Source of the DNA: CAJQND01 sp051010055
GTDB lineage: Bacteria; Pseudomonadota; Alphaproteobacteria; Rhizobiales; CAJQND01
Reading direction: 5' to 3'
NCBI GenBank assembly: GCA_051010055.1
Contig: JBPCVY010000088.1
Coordinates: forward strand, 1-5,760
DNA length: 5,760 bases
Both the position numbers and the translations under genes were made by a program. Under the pieces are notes generated by a model that was not told where the DNA came from, searched no databases, and saw only the letters and a list, made by a program, of their open reading frames with translations. This document shows positions 1 to 5,760 of this stretch, piece by piece. The first letter of the stretch is position 1; the number at the start of each line of letters is the position of its first letter.

Positions 1-851
1 GAACTTTCATCTCCATCGCTGATACGGGAAGCTTTTCCAAGGCGGGCGATGAGGTGCACAAGACCCAGTCCGCTGTTTCGATGCAGATGAAGCGGCTTGA
101 GGAAATCGTCACCAAGCCCCTGTTTGCTCGTGAAGGCCGCGTCAATCGCTTGACGGCGGACGGTGAACATTTGCTGGACTATGCGCGGCGCATAGTGCGC
201 ATTTCCGATGAGGCGGTGGCAACGTTCACCGAGCCGGAGTGCTGCGGCGCGGTGAAGCTTGGCACACCGGATGATTATGCAGAGCGGCTTTTGCCTGAAA
301 TTCTGTCCCGGTTTGCCCGCACCCACCCCATGGTGCAAGTGGACGTGGAATGCCTGTCCAGCCAGGTCCTTCACGAAGCGGTTCAGTCAGGCGACATGGA
401 CCTTGCCATCGCCACCCATGAGCCGGGCTTTGTTCTCGGCGAAGTTTTCAGCCCACTCACACTCCATTGGGTTACGTCGGCCCGGCACGACACCCACAAG
501 CTTGATGTAGTTCCGGTTGCAGCTTCCAACGTTGGGTGCCTGTGGCGGCGCAAGTCGCTTGATGCGCTTGAGAAGGCGGGCAAGCCCTATCGGATTGCCT
601 ATGCCAGCTCCAGTGTGGTTGCGGTGAGTGCCGCGGTGCTTGCCGGTCTTGCGGTTGCCGCCATTCCAGAAATGAACATCAAGCCTGGCATGCGCATTCT
701 AACCGGGGATGATGGCTTTCCACACGCAGGCGATTTTCAGATTGGGTTGCTGCATAAATCAGGCGGCCTATCTGCAGCCGCTGCCGCGCTTAAAACCAGT
801 ATATGTGCAAGCCTTGATGAACTTGGCCGGCCGCTCATGGCGGCTGAATAG
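1..851 (+). CDS. LysR-family transcriptional regulator, LrhA-like (5' end outside window)
   Basis: DNA-binding transcriptional regulator of the LysR family, incomplete at the 5' end. The frame opens at base 3 and gives 282 residues to the TAG at 849-851. Residues 1-60 are the winged helix-turn-helix: the TGSFSKAG segment (8-15) leads into the recognition helix TQSAVSMQMKRLE (21-33). The effector-binding domain begins near residue 84 with VKLGTPDDYAERLLP, and contains DMDLAIATHEPG (131-142) and RIAYASSS (197-204). From memory, these segments resemble E. coli LrhA (ASDDYAD, VDLVVTTHRP, RLAYVAS), so an LrhA-like subgroup is likely. The targets and effector cannot be read here. Family length is about 290-310, so only some 8-15 residues are missing. 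The GTG at 54 encodes a valine inside the helix-turn-helix and is not the start. The gene ends tail to tail with gshA, so no regulatory link to it is implied. Confidence 0.93.
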   Translation, partial: TFISIADTGSFSKAGDEVHKTQSAVSMQMKRLEEIVTKPLFAREGRVNRLTADGEHLLDYARRIVRISDEAVATFTEPECCGAVKLGTPDDYAERLLPEILSRFARTHPMVQVDVECLSSQVLHEAVQSGDMDLAIATHEPGFVLGEVFSPLTLHWVTSARHDTHKLDVVPVAASNVGCLWRRKSLDALEKAGKPYRIAYASSSVVAVSAAVLAGLAVAAIPEMNIKPGMRILTGDDGFPHAGDFQIGLLHKSGGLSAAAAALKTSICASLDELGRPLMAAE

Positions 852-864
852 AGGCTCTGCAGGC
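852..864. other. Convergent 13-base junction between the LysR gene and gshA
   Basis: The stop codons of the LysR gene (849-851, +) and gshA (865-867, -) are separated by only 13 bases. The hexamer AGGCTC occurs twice here (852-857 and 861-866). I see no stem with a T-run on either strand, so an intrinsic terminator is not evident. The 3' ends of the two transcripts probably overlap. Confidence 0.6.
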
Positions 865-2274
865 TCAGTAAGCGCAGTCGGTGAAAACCCGGTTTATGTC
901 GCCGTTCCACTCGCCTTCAAAGCGCTCTAGCAGCTGTTCAGCAGGAGTTTTGCCTTCATCAACAATGCGCTGAAGCTCATTCAGGTAAATGCGCTCATCA
1001 TTCCCCATGCCATCCTGCCGGTTGCGCGCCTTCAGGCCATTCCCCGCAAGCTCCACAACCGTCCGCGCCACGTCCAGAAATGTGCCTGAACGGAACGGCG
1101 TATTGAGAGCCAGTTTAGGAACCCCATCGCGCAAGCGCTGCTGTTCTTCCACAGTCCAGTCTTTCACCAGGTCCCAGGCCGCATCAAGGGTGGCGCCGTC
1201 ATAGAGCAGGCCAACCCATAGTGCAGGCAACGCGCACAGTTCGCGCCATGGCCCCCCATCTGCGCCGCGCATTTCGATAAAGCTCTTCATACGCACTTCG
1301 GGGAAAATCGTTGTGAGATGGTCCGACCAGTCTTTTATTGTCGGCTTTTCACCTGGAAATTGCGGTAGATTTCCGTCGAGGAAATCCCGGAAGCTTTCCC
1401 CGGACACATCGTGATAGACGCCGTCGCGGTAGACAAAATACATGGGCACATCAAGCGCATATTCCGTATAGCGCTCAAATCCGAACCCTTCATCGAAAAC
1501 GAAAGGCAGCATGCCGGTGCGGTCCGGGTCCGTGTCCGTCCATAAATGGGAGCGGTAACTCAGATAACTGTTAGGTTTGCCTTCCTTGAATGGCGAATTG
1601 GCGAACAGGGCGGTCACCACCGGTTGCAGGGCAAGCCCTACGCGCATCTTCTTCACCATGTCCGCTTCAGATGCAAAATCAACGTTCACCTGAACCGTGC
1701 AGGAACGGAACATCATGTCGCGGCCAAGATTGCCCATTTTCTGCATATAGGCGCGCATAATCTTGTAACGCCCCTTCGGCATAATGGGCGTTTCTTCAAG
1801 GGTCCATTTGGGCGAGAAACCAAGCCCCAAAAAGCCAATGCCCAAACCTTCTGCCACCTCGCGCACCTGGGCAAGATGATTGTGCACTTCCGCGCAGGTT
1901 TGGTGAAGATGAACAAGCGGCGCGCCAGAAAGCTCGAATTGTCCGCCCGGTTCAAGCGAAACATTACCGAGGGATTCAGGATCGGCCAGGCCGATTATCT
2001 TGCCGTCTTCCTCAACAGCGCTCCAGCCGAACTTTTGCTGCATGCCCTCCAGCATGGCACGGATGCCATTCGGCCCCTCATAGGGAAGCGGTGAATTGTC
2101 TGCCATATGGAAGCCGAACTTTTCATGCTCGGTGCCAATGCGCCAGTCCGCTGCCGGCTTGCAGCCTTTTTCCAGTTCATGGGTAAGTTGTGCGAAACTT
2201 TCAATCGCACGCCCTGCGTCGGGTGTATCTGGTGAGGGGATGCTCAAGAACGAAATTCCAGTTCGCGGCGGCAT
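865..2274 (-). CDS. gshA: Glutamate-cysteine ligase, plant/alphaproteobacterial GCS2 type
   Basis: Cytoplasmic ATP-dependent enzyme joining the glutamate gamma-carboxyl to cysteine, the first and usually limiting step of glutathione synthesis. The 469-residue product shows the GCS2-family signatures: RIGTEHEKFGF (45-55), LEPGGQFELSGAP (107-119), HQTCAEVHNHLAQ (124-136), CTVQVNVDF (192-200) and FIEMRGADGGPWRELCALP (332-350). These match the plant-type class and not the gamma-proteobacterial GshA. Cysteines are at 38, 127, 192, 347 and 467; I cannot say whether any form a redox switch. Family members are usually about 455-460 residues, so the N-terminus may be slightly overlong. An in-frame TAA five codons upstream limits the start to the ATG at 2274 or the TTG at 2247. 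The ATG has only a poor GGCGGGA directly against it, so the start is less certain than the function. It lies 101 bases downstream of rsmE on the same strand. No gshB is seen. Confidence 0.96.
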   Translation of the reverse strand: MPPRTGISFLSIPSPDTPDAGRAIESFAQLTHELEKGCKPAADWRIGTEHEKFGFHMADNSPLPYEGPNGIRAMLEGMQQKFGWSAVEEDGKIIGLADPESLGNVSLEPGGQFELSGAPLVHLHQTCAEVHNHLAQVREVAEGLGIGFLGLGFSPKWTLEETPIMPKGRYKIMRAYMQKMGNLGRDMMFRSCTVQVNVDFASEADMVKKMRVGLALQPVVTALFANSPFKEGKPNSYLSYRSHLWTDTDPDRTGMLPFVFDEGFGFERYTEYALDVPMYFVYRDGVYHDVSGESFRDFLDGNLPQFPGEKPTIKDWSDHLTTIFPEVRMKSFIEMRGADGGPWRELCALPALWVGLLYDGATLDAAWDLVKDWTVEEQQRLRDGVPKLALNTPFRSGTFLDVARTVVELAGNGLKARNRQDGMGNDERIYLNELQRIVDEGKTPAEQLLERFEGEWNGDINRVFTDCAY

Positions 2275-2375
2275 TCCCGCCGGCCCAGGTTAAATTGAAA
2301 GCGCTCAAGGGTCCGCAGATTGTCTGGACACCGAACACTCCTCTAGCGTTGAATTGCCGCGCGGGCAAGTCCGCA
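2275..2375 (-). other. rsmE-gshA intergenic spacer with a mini-ORF and a small hairpin
   Basis: This 101-base spacer is the leader of gshA if rsmE and gshA are co-transcribed. Eight bases after the rsmE stop is a small inverted repeat (TTGCC at 2354-2358, GGCAA at 2364-2368, five-base loop). It lacks a T-run, so it is at best a weak terminator or an mRNA end stabiliser. Next comes a good Shine-Dalgarno AGAGGAG (complement of 2338-2344), six bases before a GTG that opens an eight-codon reading frame (2331 down to a TGA at 2305). This frame is the same as gshA's, but TGA and TAA codons separate them. I found no convincing -35/-10 pair for gshA. The sequence features are direct observations; any regulatory role is inference. 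Confidence 0.4.
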
Positions 2376-3116
2376 TTATGTCCAATCACCCAAAACCGCC
2401 TGTACCAACGAAAGCGCTGCAACCGCAGCGGTATCTGCCCGCATAATGCGCGGACCAAGCGAAATTGCGGTGACATTTGGTAGGGCGCGGATGGAATTGC
2501 GTTCAGCTTCGCTAAAGCCGCCTTCCGGGCCAATAAGCACCGCAAGCGGGCCGGTGGGAAGAGAGCGCAGCACATCAAGTGGCCCCGATGCCTCATCGCC
2601 CTCATCGCAGAAAATAATGCGCCGCTTCCCATCCCAGGTGGAAAGCAACTCATCCAGTTTCACCGGTTCGCGCACCTCAGGCACCGCAAGCAAATTGCAT
2701 TGTTCTGCGGCCTCAATGGCGTTGGAGCGCATGCGTTCCACCTTTACCCGGTGCACATTTGTGTGCCCGGTGATCACCGGCTGCAGCACCGCCACGCCCA
2801 ACTCGGTTGCCTTTTGCACCATATAGTCGAGCCGTGCATGTTTTAGCGGGGCAAACAGATAGTGAATGTCCGCAAGTGGGATTTGCGCCTGCGAATGCTC
2901 AGTCAGTTTTACGCTAACGGCCCGTTTGCCGGCGGTTTCAATTTCCGCCAGCCATTCCCCGTCTTTTCCATTGAAAAGCCGCAACGCGTCACCCGCCTTG
3001 AGCCGCATCACATTAACGGCGTAGTGGCTTTGGTCTTTGGGCAAAGTCAACGCAGCCCCTTCAAAAAGGGCATCATCGACATAAAGGCGCGGGGTTCTGT
3101 GCAATTGAAAGGTCAT
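2376..3116 (-). CDS. rsmE: 16S rRNA (uracil(1498)-N3)-methyltransferase
   Basis: SPOUT-class, S-adenosylmethionine-dependent enzyme that methylates N3 of U1498 (E. coli numbering) of 16S rRNA, near the ribosomal decoding site. The 246-residue product fits the family's usual 240-250. The N-terminal PUA-like RNA-binding part includes TPRLYVDD (8-15), HYAVNVMRLK (31-40) and LFNGKDGEWLAEI (47-59). The catalytic part has QKATELGV (101-108), IEAAEQCN (134-141), LIGPEGGFSEAE (194-205) and SLGPRIMRADTAAVAAL (219-235). The last two form the cofactor-binding trefoil knot. The frame stays open upstream to an ATG at 3233, but that would add 39 residues unlike the family and overlap the divergent ubiA start. 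The ATG at 3116 begins exactly where homology should. It has no clear Shine-Dalgarno. It is probably the first gene of a unit with gshA. Confidence 0.96.
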   Translation of the reverse strand: MTFQLHRTPRLYVDDALFEGAALTLPKDQSHYAVNVMRLKAGDALRLFNGKDGEWLAEIETAGKRAVSVKLTEHSQAQIPLADIHYLFAPLKHARLDYMVQKATELGVAVLQPVITGHTNVHRVKVERMRSNAIEAAEQCNLLAVPEVREPVKLDELLSTWDGKRRIIFCDEGDEASGPLDVLRSLPTGPLAVLIGPEGGFSEAERNSIRALPNVTAISLGPRIMRADTAAVAALSLVQAVLGDWT

Positions 3117-3185
3117 GGAGTTCGTTTGGTAATATCTCAACTGCGCTGATGCAAGACAGGCTGATCTAATGTATGGCTTTGTGGA
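3117..3185. promoter_or_regulatory. Divergent promoter region between rsmE and ubiA
   Basis: These 69 bases separate two head-to-head genes and so must carry at least part of both promoters. Candidate -10 elements are TATTAC on the minus strand (complement of 3129-3134), 12 bases before the rsmE ATG, and TAATGT on the plus strand (3167-3172), 13 bases before the ubiA ATG. Neither has a convincing -35 at the proper distance, and I see no operator-like palindrome. The location is firm; the individual elements are weak guesses. Confidence 0.4.
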
Positions 3186-4127
3186 ATGAAACAGACGCGG
3201 ACATATTGGGGCCAGGTGGCGGATGCCGCCCACAGCTTTGTGGAACGCAACTCACCTACAATTTTGTGGCCCTATGCGCGCCTTGCAAGGCTCGACAGGC
3301 CCATTGGCACCTGGCTGTTGCTGCTGCCATGCTGGTGGTCGGTGGCCCTTGCAACAGGCACCACAGGCGGTGGCCTTGTTTCGTTGTGGCTGTTGGTTCT
3401 GTTCGCAGTTGGCGCCATTGTCATGCGCGGGGCCGGTTGTACCTTCAACGATATTGTTGACCGGGATTTTGACGCCAAGGTTGCCCGCACCCGCTCAAGG
3501 CCCATTCCATCAGGCCAGGTATCGGTGAGGAACGCATGGGCATTTCTTATCTTCCAATGCCTGGTTGGTCTGGCTGTCCTGCTACAATTCAACCGGTTCG
3601 CCGTTCTTGTAGGTGTTGTTTCGCTCCTGATTGTTGCCATCTACCCGTTTATGAAGCGCATTACCTATTGGCCGCAGGTGGTGCTTGGTCTTGCCTTCAA
3701 TTGGGGCGCGCTGCTTGGCTGGGCTGCGGTGTGCGGCGATTTGCTGTTGCCGGCATTCGTTCTCTACGCTGCCGGCTTAAGCTGGACTCTCGCTTATGAC
3801 ACAATCTACGCCCACCAGGACAAGGAAGACGACATACTCATTGGAGTAAAATCCACGGCATTGAAGTTTGGGGCTGATACCCCGCGCTGGCTCGTAATCT
3901 TTTTCGCGTTCACTCTTTTGTTGCTCGGTGTTACCGGCTGGCTGGTTGGCGCCGGTATCTTCTATTACGGGGGGTTGGGTCTGGCTGCTTTGCACGCAAG
4001 TTGGCAGCTGCGCGTTCTGGATATTGATAATCCGGACATTTGCTTGAAGCTGTTCCGGTCGAACAGGGATTTTGGATTGATTGTTTTTGCTGCAATGGCG
4101 CTTGATACGTTGTTCAAGGCAGCATAG
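3186..4127 (+). CDS. ubiA: 4-hydroxybenzoate polyprenyltransferase
   Basis: Inner-membrane prenyltransferase that attaches the polyprenyl side chain to 4-hydroxybenzoate, the committed membrane step of ubiquinone synthesis. The 313-residue product has both magnesium-diphosphate-binding aspartate motifs: NDIVDRDFD at 88-96 and YDTIYAHQDKEDD at 204-216. The family hallmarks DRPIGTWLLLLPCWW (37-51) and RTRSRPIPSG (101-110) are present. About eight or nine hydrophobic stretches are visible, for example near 42-57, 65-80, 118-133, 137-153, 165-182, 188-202, 235-258, 260-272 and 297-310. The length is slightly above the 290 residues of E. coli UbiA, the extra being an N-terminal extension before ARLARLDRP, as I recall for rhizobial homologues. 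The ATG at 3186 is preceded by GTGGA without spacing, so the ribosome binding site is poor. It leads the plus-strand series, with pmbA 31 bases downstream. Confidence 0.96.
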   Translation: MKQTRTYWGQVADAAHSFVERNSPTILWPYARLARLDRPIGTWLLLLPCWWSVALATGTTGGGLVSLWLLVLFAVGAIVMRGAGCTFNDIVDRDFDAKVARTRSRPIPSGQVSVRNAWAFLIFQCLVGLAVLLQFNRFAVLVGVVSLLIVAIYPFMKRITYWPQVVLGLAFNWGALLGWAAVCGDLLLPAFVLYAAGLSWTLAYDTIYAHQDKEDDILIGVKSTALKFGADTPRWLVIFFAFTLLLLGVTGWLVGAGIFYYGGLGLAALHASWQLRVLDIDNPDICLKLFRSNRDFGLIVFAAMALDTLFKAA

Positions 4128-4158
4128 ATAGACGCTAAAGGCAGCGCAGAAAAAGCAT

Positions 4159-5508
4159 ATGGATGCAAATATGAACTCTCACCTGCTCGACATAGCAGCA
4201 GACATTATCCGCCGGGCCAAATCTCATGGCGCAGATGCAGCCGATGCCGTAATCGCTGAAAGCCTGTCACTTTCCGCCAATGTGCGCCTTGGCGAGCTTG
4301 AGGACGTTGAACGTTCAGAATCAAAAGATCTCGGTTTGAGGGTGTTCGTCGGCCATGCCCAGGCGACCATTTCAACAACGGATTTTGCCCCCTCTTCTCT
4401 GGAAGCAGCCGCTGAACGGGCCGTTGCCATGGCAAAGATTGCGCCTGAGGACGAGTTTGCCGGCCTGGCCGAGCCTGAGCGAATTGCCCGTCAGTTCGAA
4501 GATCTTGACCTTTTTGACGATGCAGCGCCGGATGCAGAGACCCTGCAGGCGCGGGCCAAGGAATGTGAAGATGCATCCATTTCCGTTGAAGGTGTTACGA
4601 ACTCAAACGGCGCAGGCGCCTCATACGGTGTTGCGGGAATGTGCCTTGCCGCATCCAACGGATTTTCCGGCGGGTACCGGCGCTCAAGCCACGGGCTTTC
4701 CTGCTCGGTAATTGCCGGTGAAGGCACTGCCATGGAATCCGACTACGACTTTTCCTCTGCAGTGCACATGTCGAACGTTGAAGATGTGGTCAAAATCGGC
4801 AAATCGGCCGGTGTACGGGCGGTAAAGGCGCTCAACCCGCGTAAGATGGATTCAGTCTCAGCTCCCGTGGTATTCGATCCCCGGGTTGCGACCAATCTCA
4901 TCAGCAATTTCACCAGCGCAATCTCCGGTTCAGCAATAGCCCGGGGCACGTCTTTTTTGAAGGACGCAATGGGGGAAATGATATTTGCGCCAGGCGTTGC
5001 GATTATCGATGACCCGTTCCGCAAACGCGGACTCAGGTCGCGCCCGTTTGATGGCGAAGGCATTGCAACAGGGGCCCTCAACCTTATCGAAGACGGCCGC
5101 CTCACCACATGGCTGCTCGATTGCCGCACTGCACGGCAATTGAAGCTTGAAACCAATGGCCGCGCCTCGCGCGGGGTGGGCAGTGCCCCTTCCCCCGGTG
5201 TAACCAATCTCTATCTGGCCGCTGGAGAAAAATCTCCCGCCGAGCTGGTGTCAGGCATTGAAAACGGGCTCTATGTCACCCGCATGATGGGCCATGGTGG
5301 AAATGCGGTAACCGGGGATTATTCCAACGGCGTTGCGGGATTTTGGATAGAAAATGGCGAAATTTCTTTCCCGGTTTCGGAAATGACCATTGCTGGGAAC
5401 CTGCGCGATATGTTCGCGAATCTAGAGCCTGCCAACGATTTGGAATTCAAGCGCGGCACTGATGCGCCAACTGTGCGGGTGGAGGGCATGACCATTGCCG
5501 GAAAATAA
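4159..5508 (+). CDS. pmbA: TldE/PmbA-family protein, TldD/TldE peptidase partner subunit
   Basis: Member of the TldD/PmbA family. In E. coli, TldE (PmbA) pairs with TldD to form a peptidase that processes modified peptides such as microcin B17 and degrades the antitoxin CcdA. TldD carries the metal-binding HExxxH; TldE does not, and this protein has no HExxxH, so it is the TldE type. The 449 residues match E. coli PmbA (about 450). Diagnostic C-terminal segments are RPFDGEGIATGALNLIEDG (295-313), GVTNLYL (347-353), GNAVTGDYSNGVAGFWIENG (381-400) and FPVSEMTIAGNLRDMF (404-419). No signal peptide or membrane segment is seen, implying a cytoplasmic protein. A second in-frame ATG at 4171 has GGA seven bases upstream and would give 445 residues; either start is possible. 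No tldD lies in this window. The natural substrate in this organism is unknown. Confidence 0.94.
   Translation: MDANMNSHLLDIAADIIRRAKSHGADAADAVIAESLSLSANVRLGELEDVERSESKDLGLRVFVGHAQATISTTDFAPSSLEAAAERAVAMAKIAPEDEFAGLAEPERIARQFEDLDLFDDAAPDAETLQARAKECEDASISVEGVTNSNGAGASYGVAGMCLAASNGFSGGYRRSSHGLSCSVIAGEGTAMESDYDFSSAVHMSNVEDVVKIGKSAGVRAVKALNPRKMDSVSAPVVFDPRVATNLISNFTSAISGSAIARGTSFLKDAMGEMIFAPGVAIIDDPFRKRGLRSRPFDGEGIATGALNLIEDGRLTTWLLDCRTARQLKLETNGRASRGVGSAPSPGVTNLYLAAGEKSPAELVSGIENGLYVTRMMGHGGNAVTGDYSNGVAGFWIENGEISFPVSEMTIAGNLRDMFANLEPANDLEFKRGTDAPTVRVEGMTIAGK
5481..5485 (+). promoter_or_regulatory. Ribosome binding site GGAGG for the overlapping downstream gene
   Basis: A GGAGG lies inside the last codons of pmbA, nine bases before the TTG at 5495. 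It is the clearest Shine-Dalgarno in the window and decides the start of the following gene. That gene's frame has a TGA at 5489-5491 and no ATG or GTG before homologous sequence begins. Confidence 0.75.
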
Positions 5509-5760
5509 GCACACCGGCATAGTTGACGATCTTGAGCTGCTGAAAGAGGCAGCCTGTGAGGCCGGTGAGTTGGCCTCTGACATGTTCAATCGCGGCGTTG
5601 AAAGCTGGGACAAGGCCGACGAGACACCCATCACAGAAGCTGATTTGGCGGTAAACGATCTTTTGCAGGCGCGCCTTACCGGTGCGCGGCCTGATTATGG
5701 CTGGTTGTCTGAGGAAACCGGCGATGCGCCTGATCGGCTGGAACGTGTGCGCACCTGGGT
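5495..5760 (+). CDS. Inositol monophosphatase-family protein, CysQ-like (3' end outside window)
   Basis: N-terminal 88 residues of a lithium-sensitive phosphatase superfamily member (IMPase/FBPase/CysQ fold). It reads MPENKHTGIVDDLELLKEAA at the start, then SWDKADETPITEAD (37-50), which corresponds to the family's K-x(n)-P-V-T-x-A-D segment. ARPDYGWLSEET (64-75) follows, with the metal-binding glutamate pair E73-E74. The DPIDGT motif that would complete the active site should follow just past the window edge. TTG at 5495 is chosen as the start because GGAGG sits nine bases upstream, a stop lies two codons before it, and the next ATG (5582) would remove conserved sequence. The gene overlaps pmbA by 14 bases, implying translational coupling. 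Rhizobial homologues are annotated as CysQ (3'(2'),5'-bisphosphate nucleotidase) or as inositol monophosphatase. The visible part cannot decide the substrate, so no symbol is given. Confidence 0.88.
   Translation, partial: MPENKHTGIVDDLELLKEAACEAGELASDMFNRGVESWDKADETPITEADLAVNDLLQARLTGARPDYGWLSEETGDAPDRLERVRTW

Noticed and set aside
844..870. A possible bidirectional terminator at the LysR-gshA junction
   Set aside because: Only short imperfect pairing (CTGA with TCAG) and a direct repeat of AGGCTC are present, with no GC-rich stem followed by T-residues on either strand.
1546..2094. A 182-codon plus-strand open frame opposite gshA
   Set aside because: It lies wholly antisense to gshA, whose protein shows strong family motifs throughout this stretch. 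The antisense translation is His/Arg-rich and resembles no family I recognise.
2201..2653. A 150-codon minus-strand open frame spanning the rsmE end and the gshA start
   Set aside because: It is out of frame with both confident genes, overlaps them, and shows no recognisable domain. It is best explained as a shadow frame crossing the spacer.
3173..3460. A plus-strand frame from ATG 3173, overlapping the ubiA start
   Set aside because: It is out of frame with ubiA. The ubiA frame alone carries both aspartate-rich motifs and the membrane segments, while this one gives Cys/Arg/His-rich sequence without homology.
4743..5207. A 154-codon minus-strand open frame inside pmbA
   Set aside because: It is antisense to a well-supported pmbA, and its composition (rich in Ser, Arg and Pro) is typical of a reverse-frame shadow.
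1..5760. A mobile element, CRISPR array, tRNA or defence system
   Set aside because: No transposase or integrase, terminal inverted repeats, regularly spaced repeats or tRNA cloverleaf could be seen. All long stretches are accounted for by housekeeping genes and one regulator.

Overview
The window looks like an ordinary chromosomal segment of an alphaproteobacterium, most likely of the Rhizobiales/Hyphomicrobiales. Base composition is moderate (mid-50s percent GC by eye). The glutamate-cysteine ligase is of the plant/alphaproteobacterial GCS2 type. The order rsmE-gshA diverging from ubiA, followed by a pmbA/tldE homologue and an inositol-monophosphatase-family gene, matches what I recall of the core genome of that order. 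Coding is dense, the longest gap is about 100 bases, and I see no mobile element, CRISPR array, rRNA or tRNA.

Layout. Bases 1-851 (+) hold most of a LysR-family regulator of LrhA-like character, whose start lies before the window. It meets gshA (865-2274, -) tail to tail across 13 bases. Upstream of gshA on the same strand is rsmE (2376-3116, -), so rsmE and gshA probably form one minus-strand unit separated by a 101-base spacer. A 69-base divergent spacer (3117-3185) separates rsmE from the plus-strand series ubiA (3186-4127), a pmbA/tldE homologue (4159-5508) and a CysQ/inositol monophosphatase-like gene. That last gene starts at a TTG at 5495 inside the end of pmbA and runs off the window.

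Functions. The genes are housekeeping and not one pathway: the first step of glutathione synthesis (gshA), 16S rRNA m3U1498 methylation (rsmE), ubiquinone ring prenylation (ubiA), the non-metal-binding partner of the TldD/TldE peptidase, and a small phosphatase of the IMPase superfamily. The shared arrangement suggests co-transcription on each side of the divergent spacer more than a shared biochemical task.

I did not find a convincing undescribed system. The points most worth a second look are annotation-level. They are the overlapping TTG-initiated gene at 5495, the rsmE start at 3116, the true N-terminus of the LysR gene, an eight-codon mini-ORF with a strong Shine-Dalgarno in frame with and upstream of gshA, and start regions of rsmE and ubiA that lack a clear ribosome binding site.
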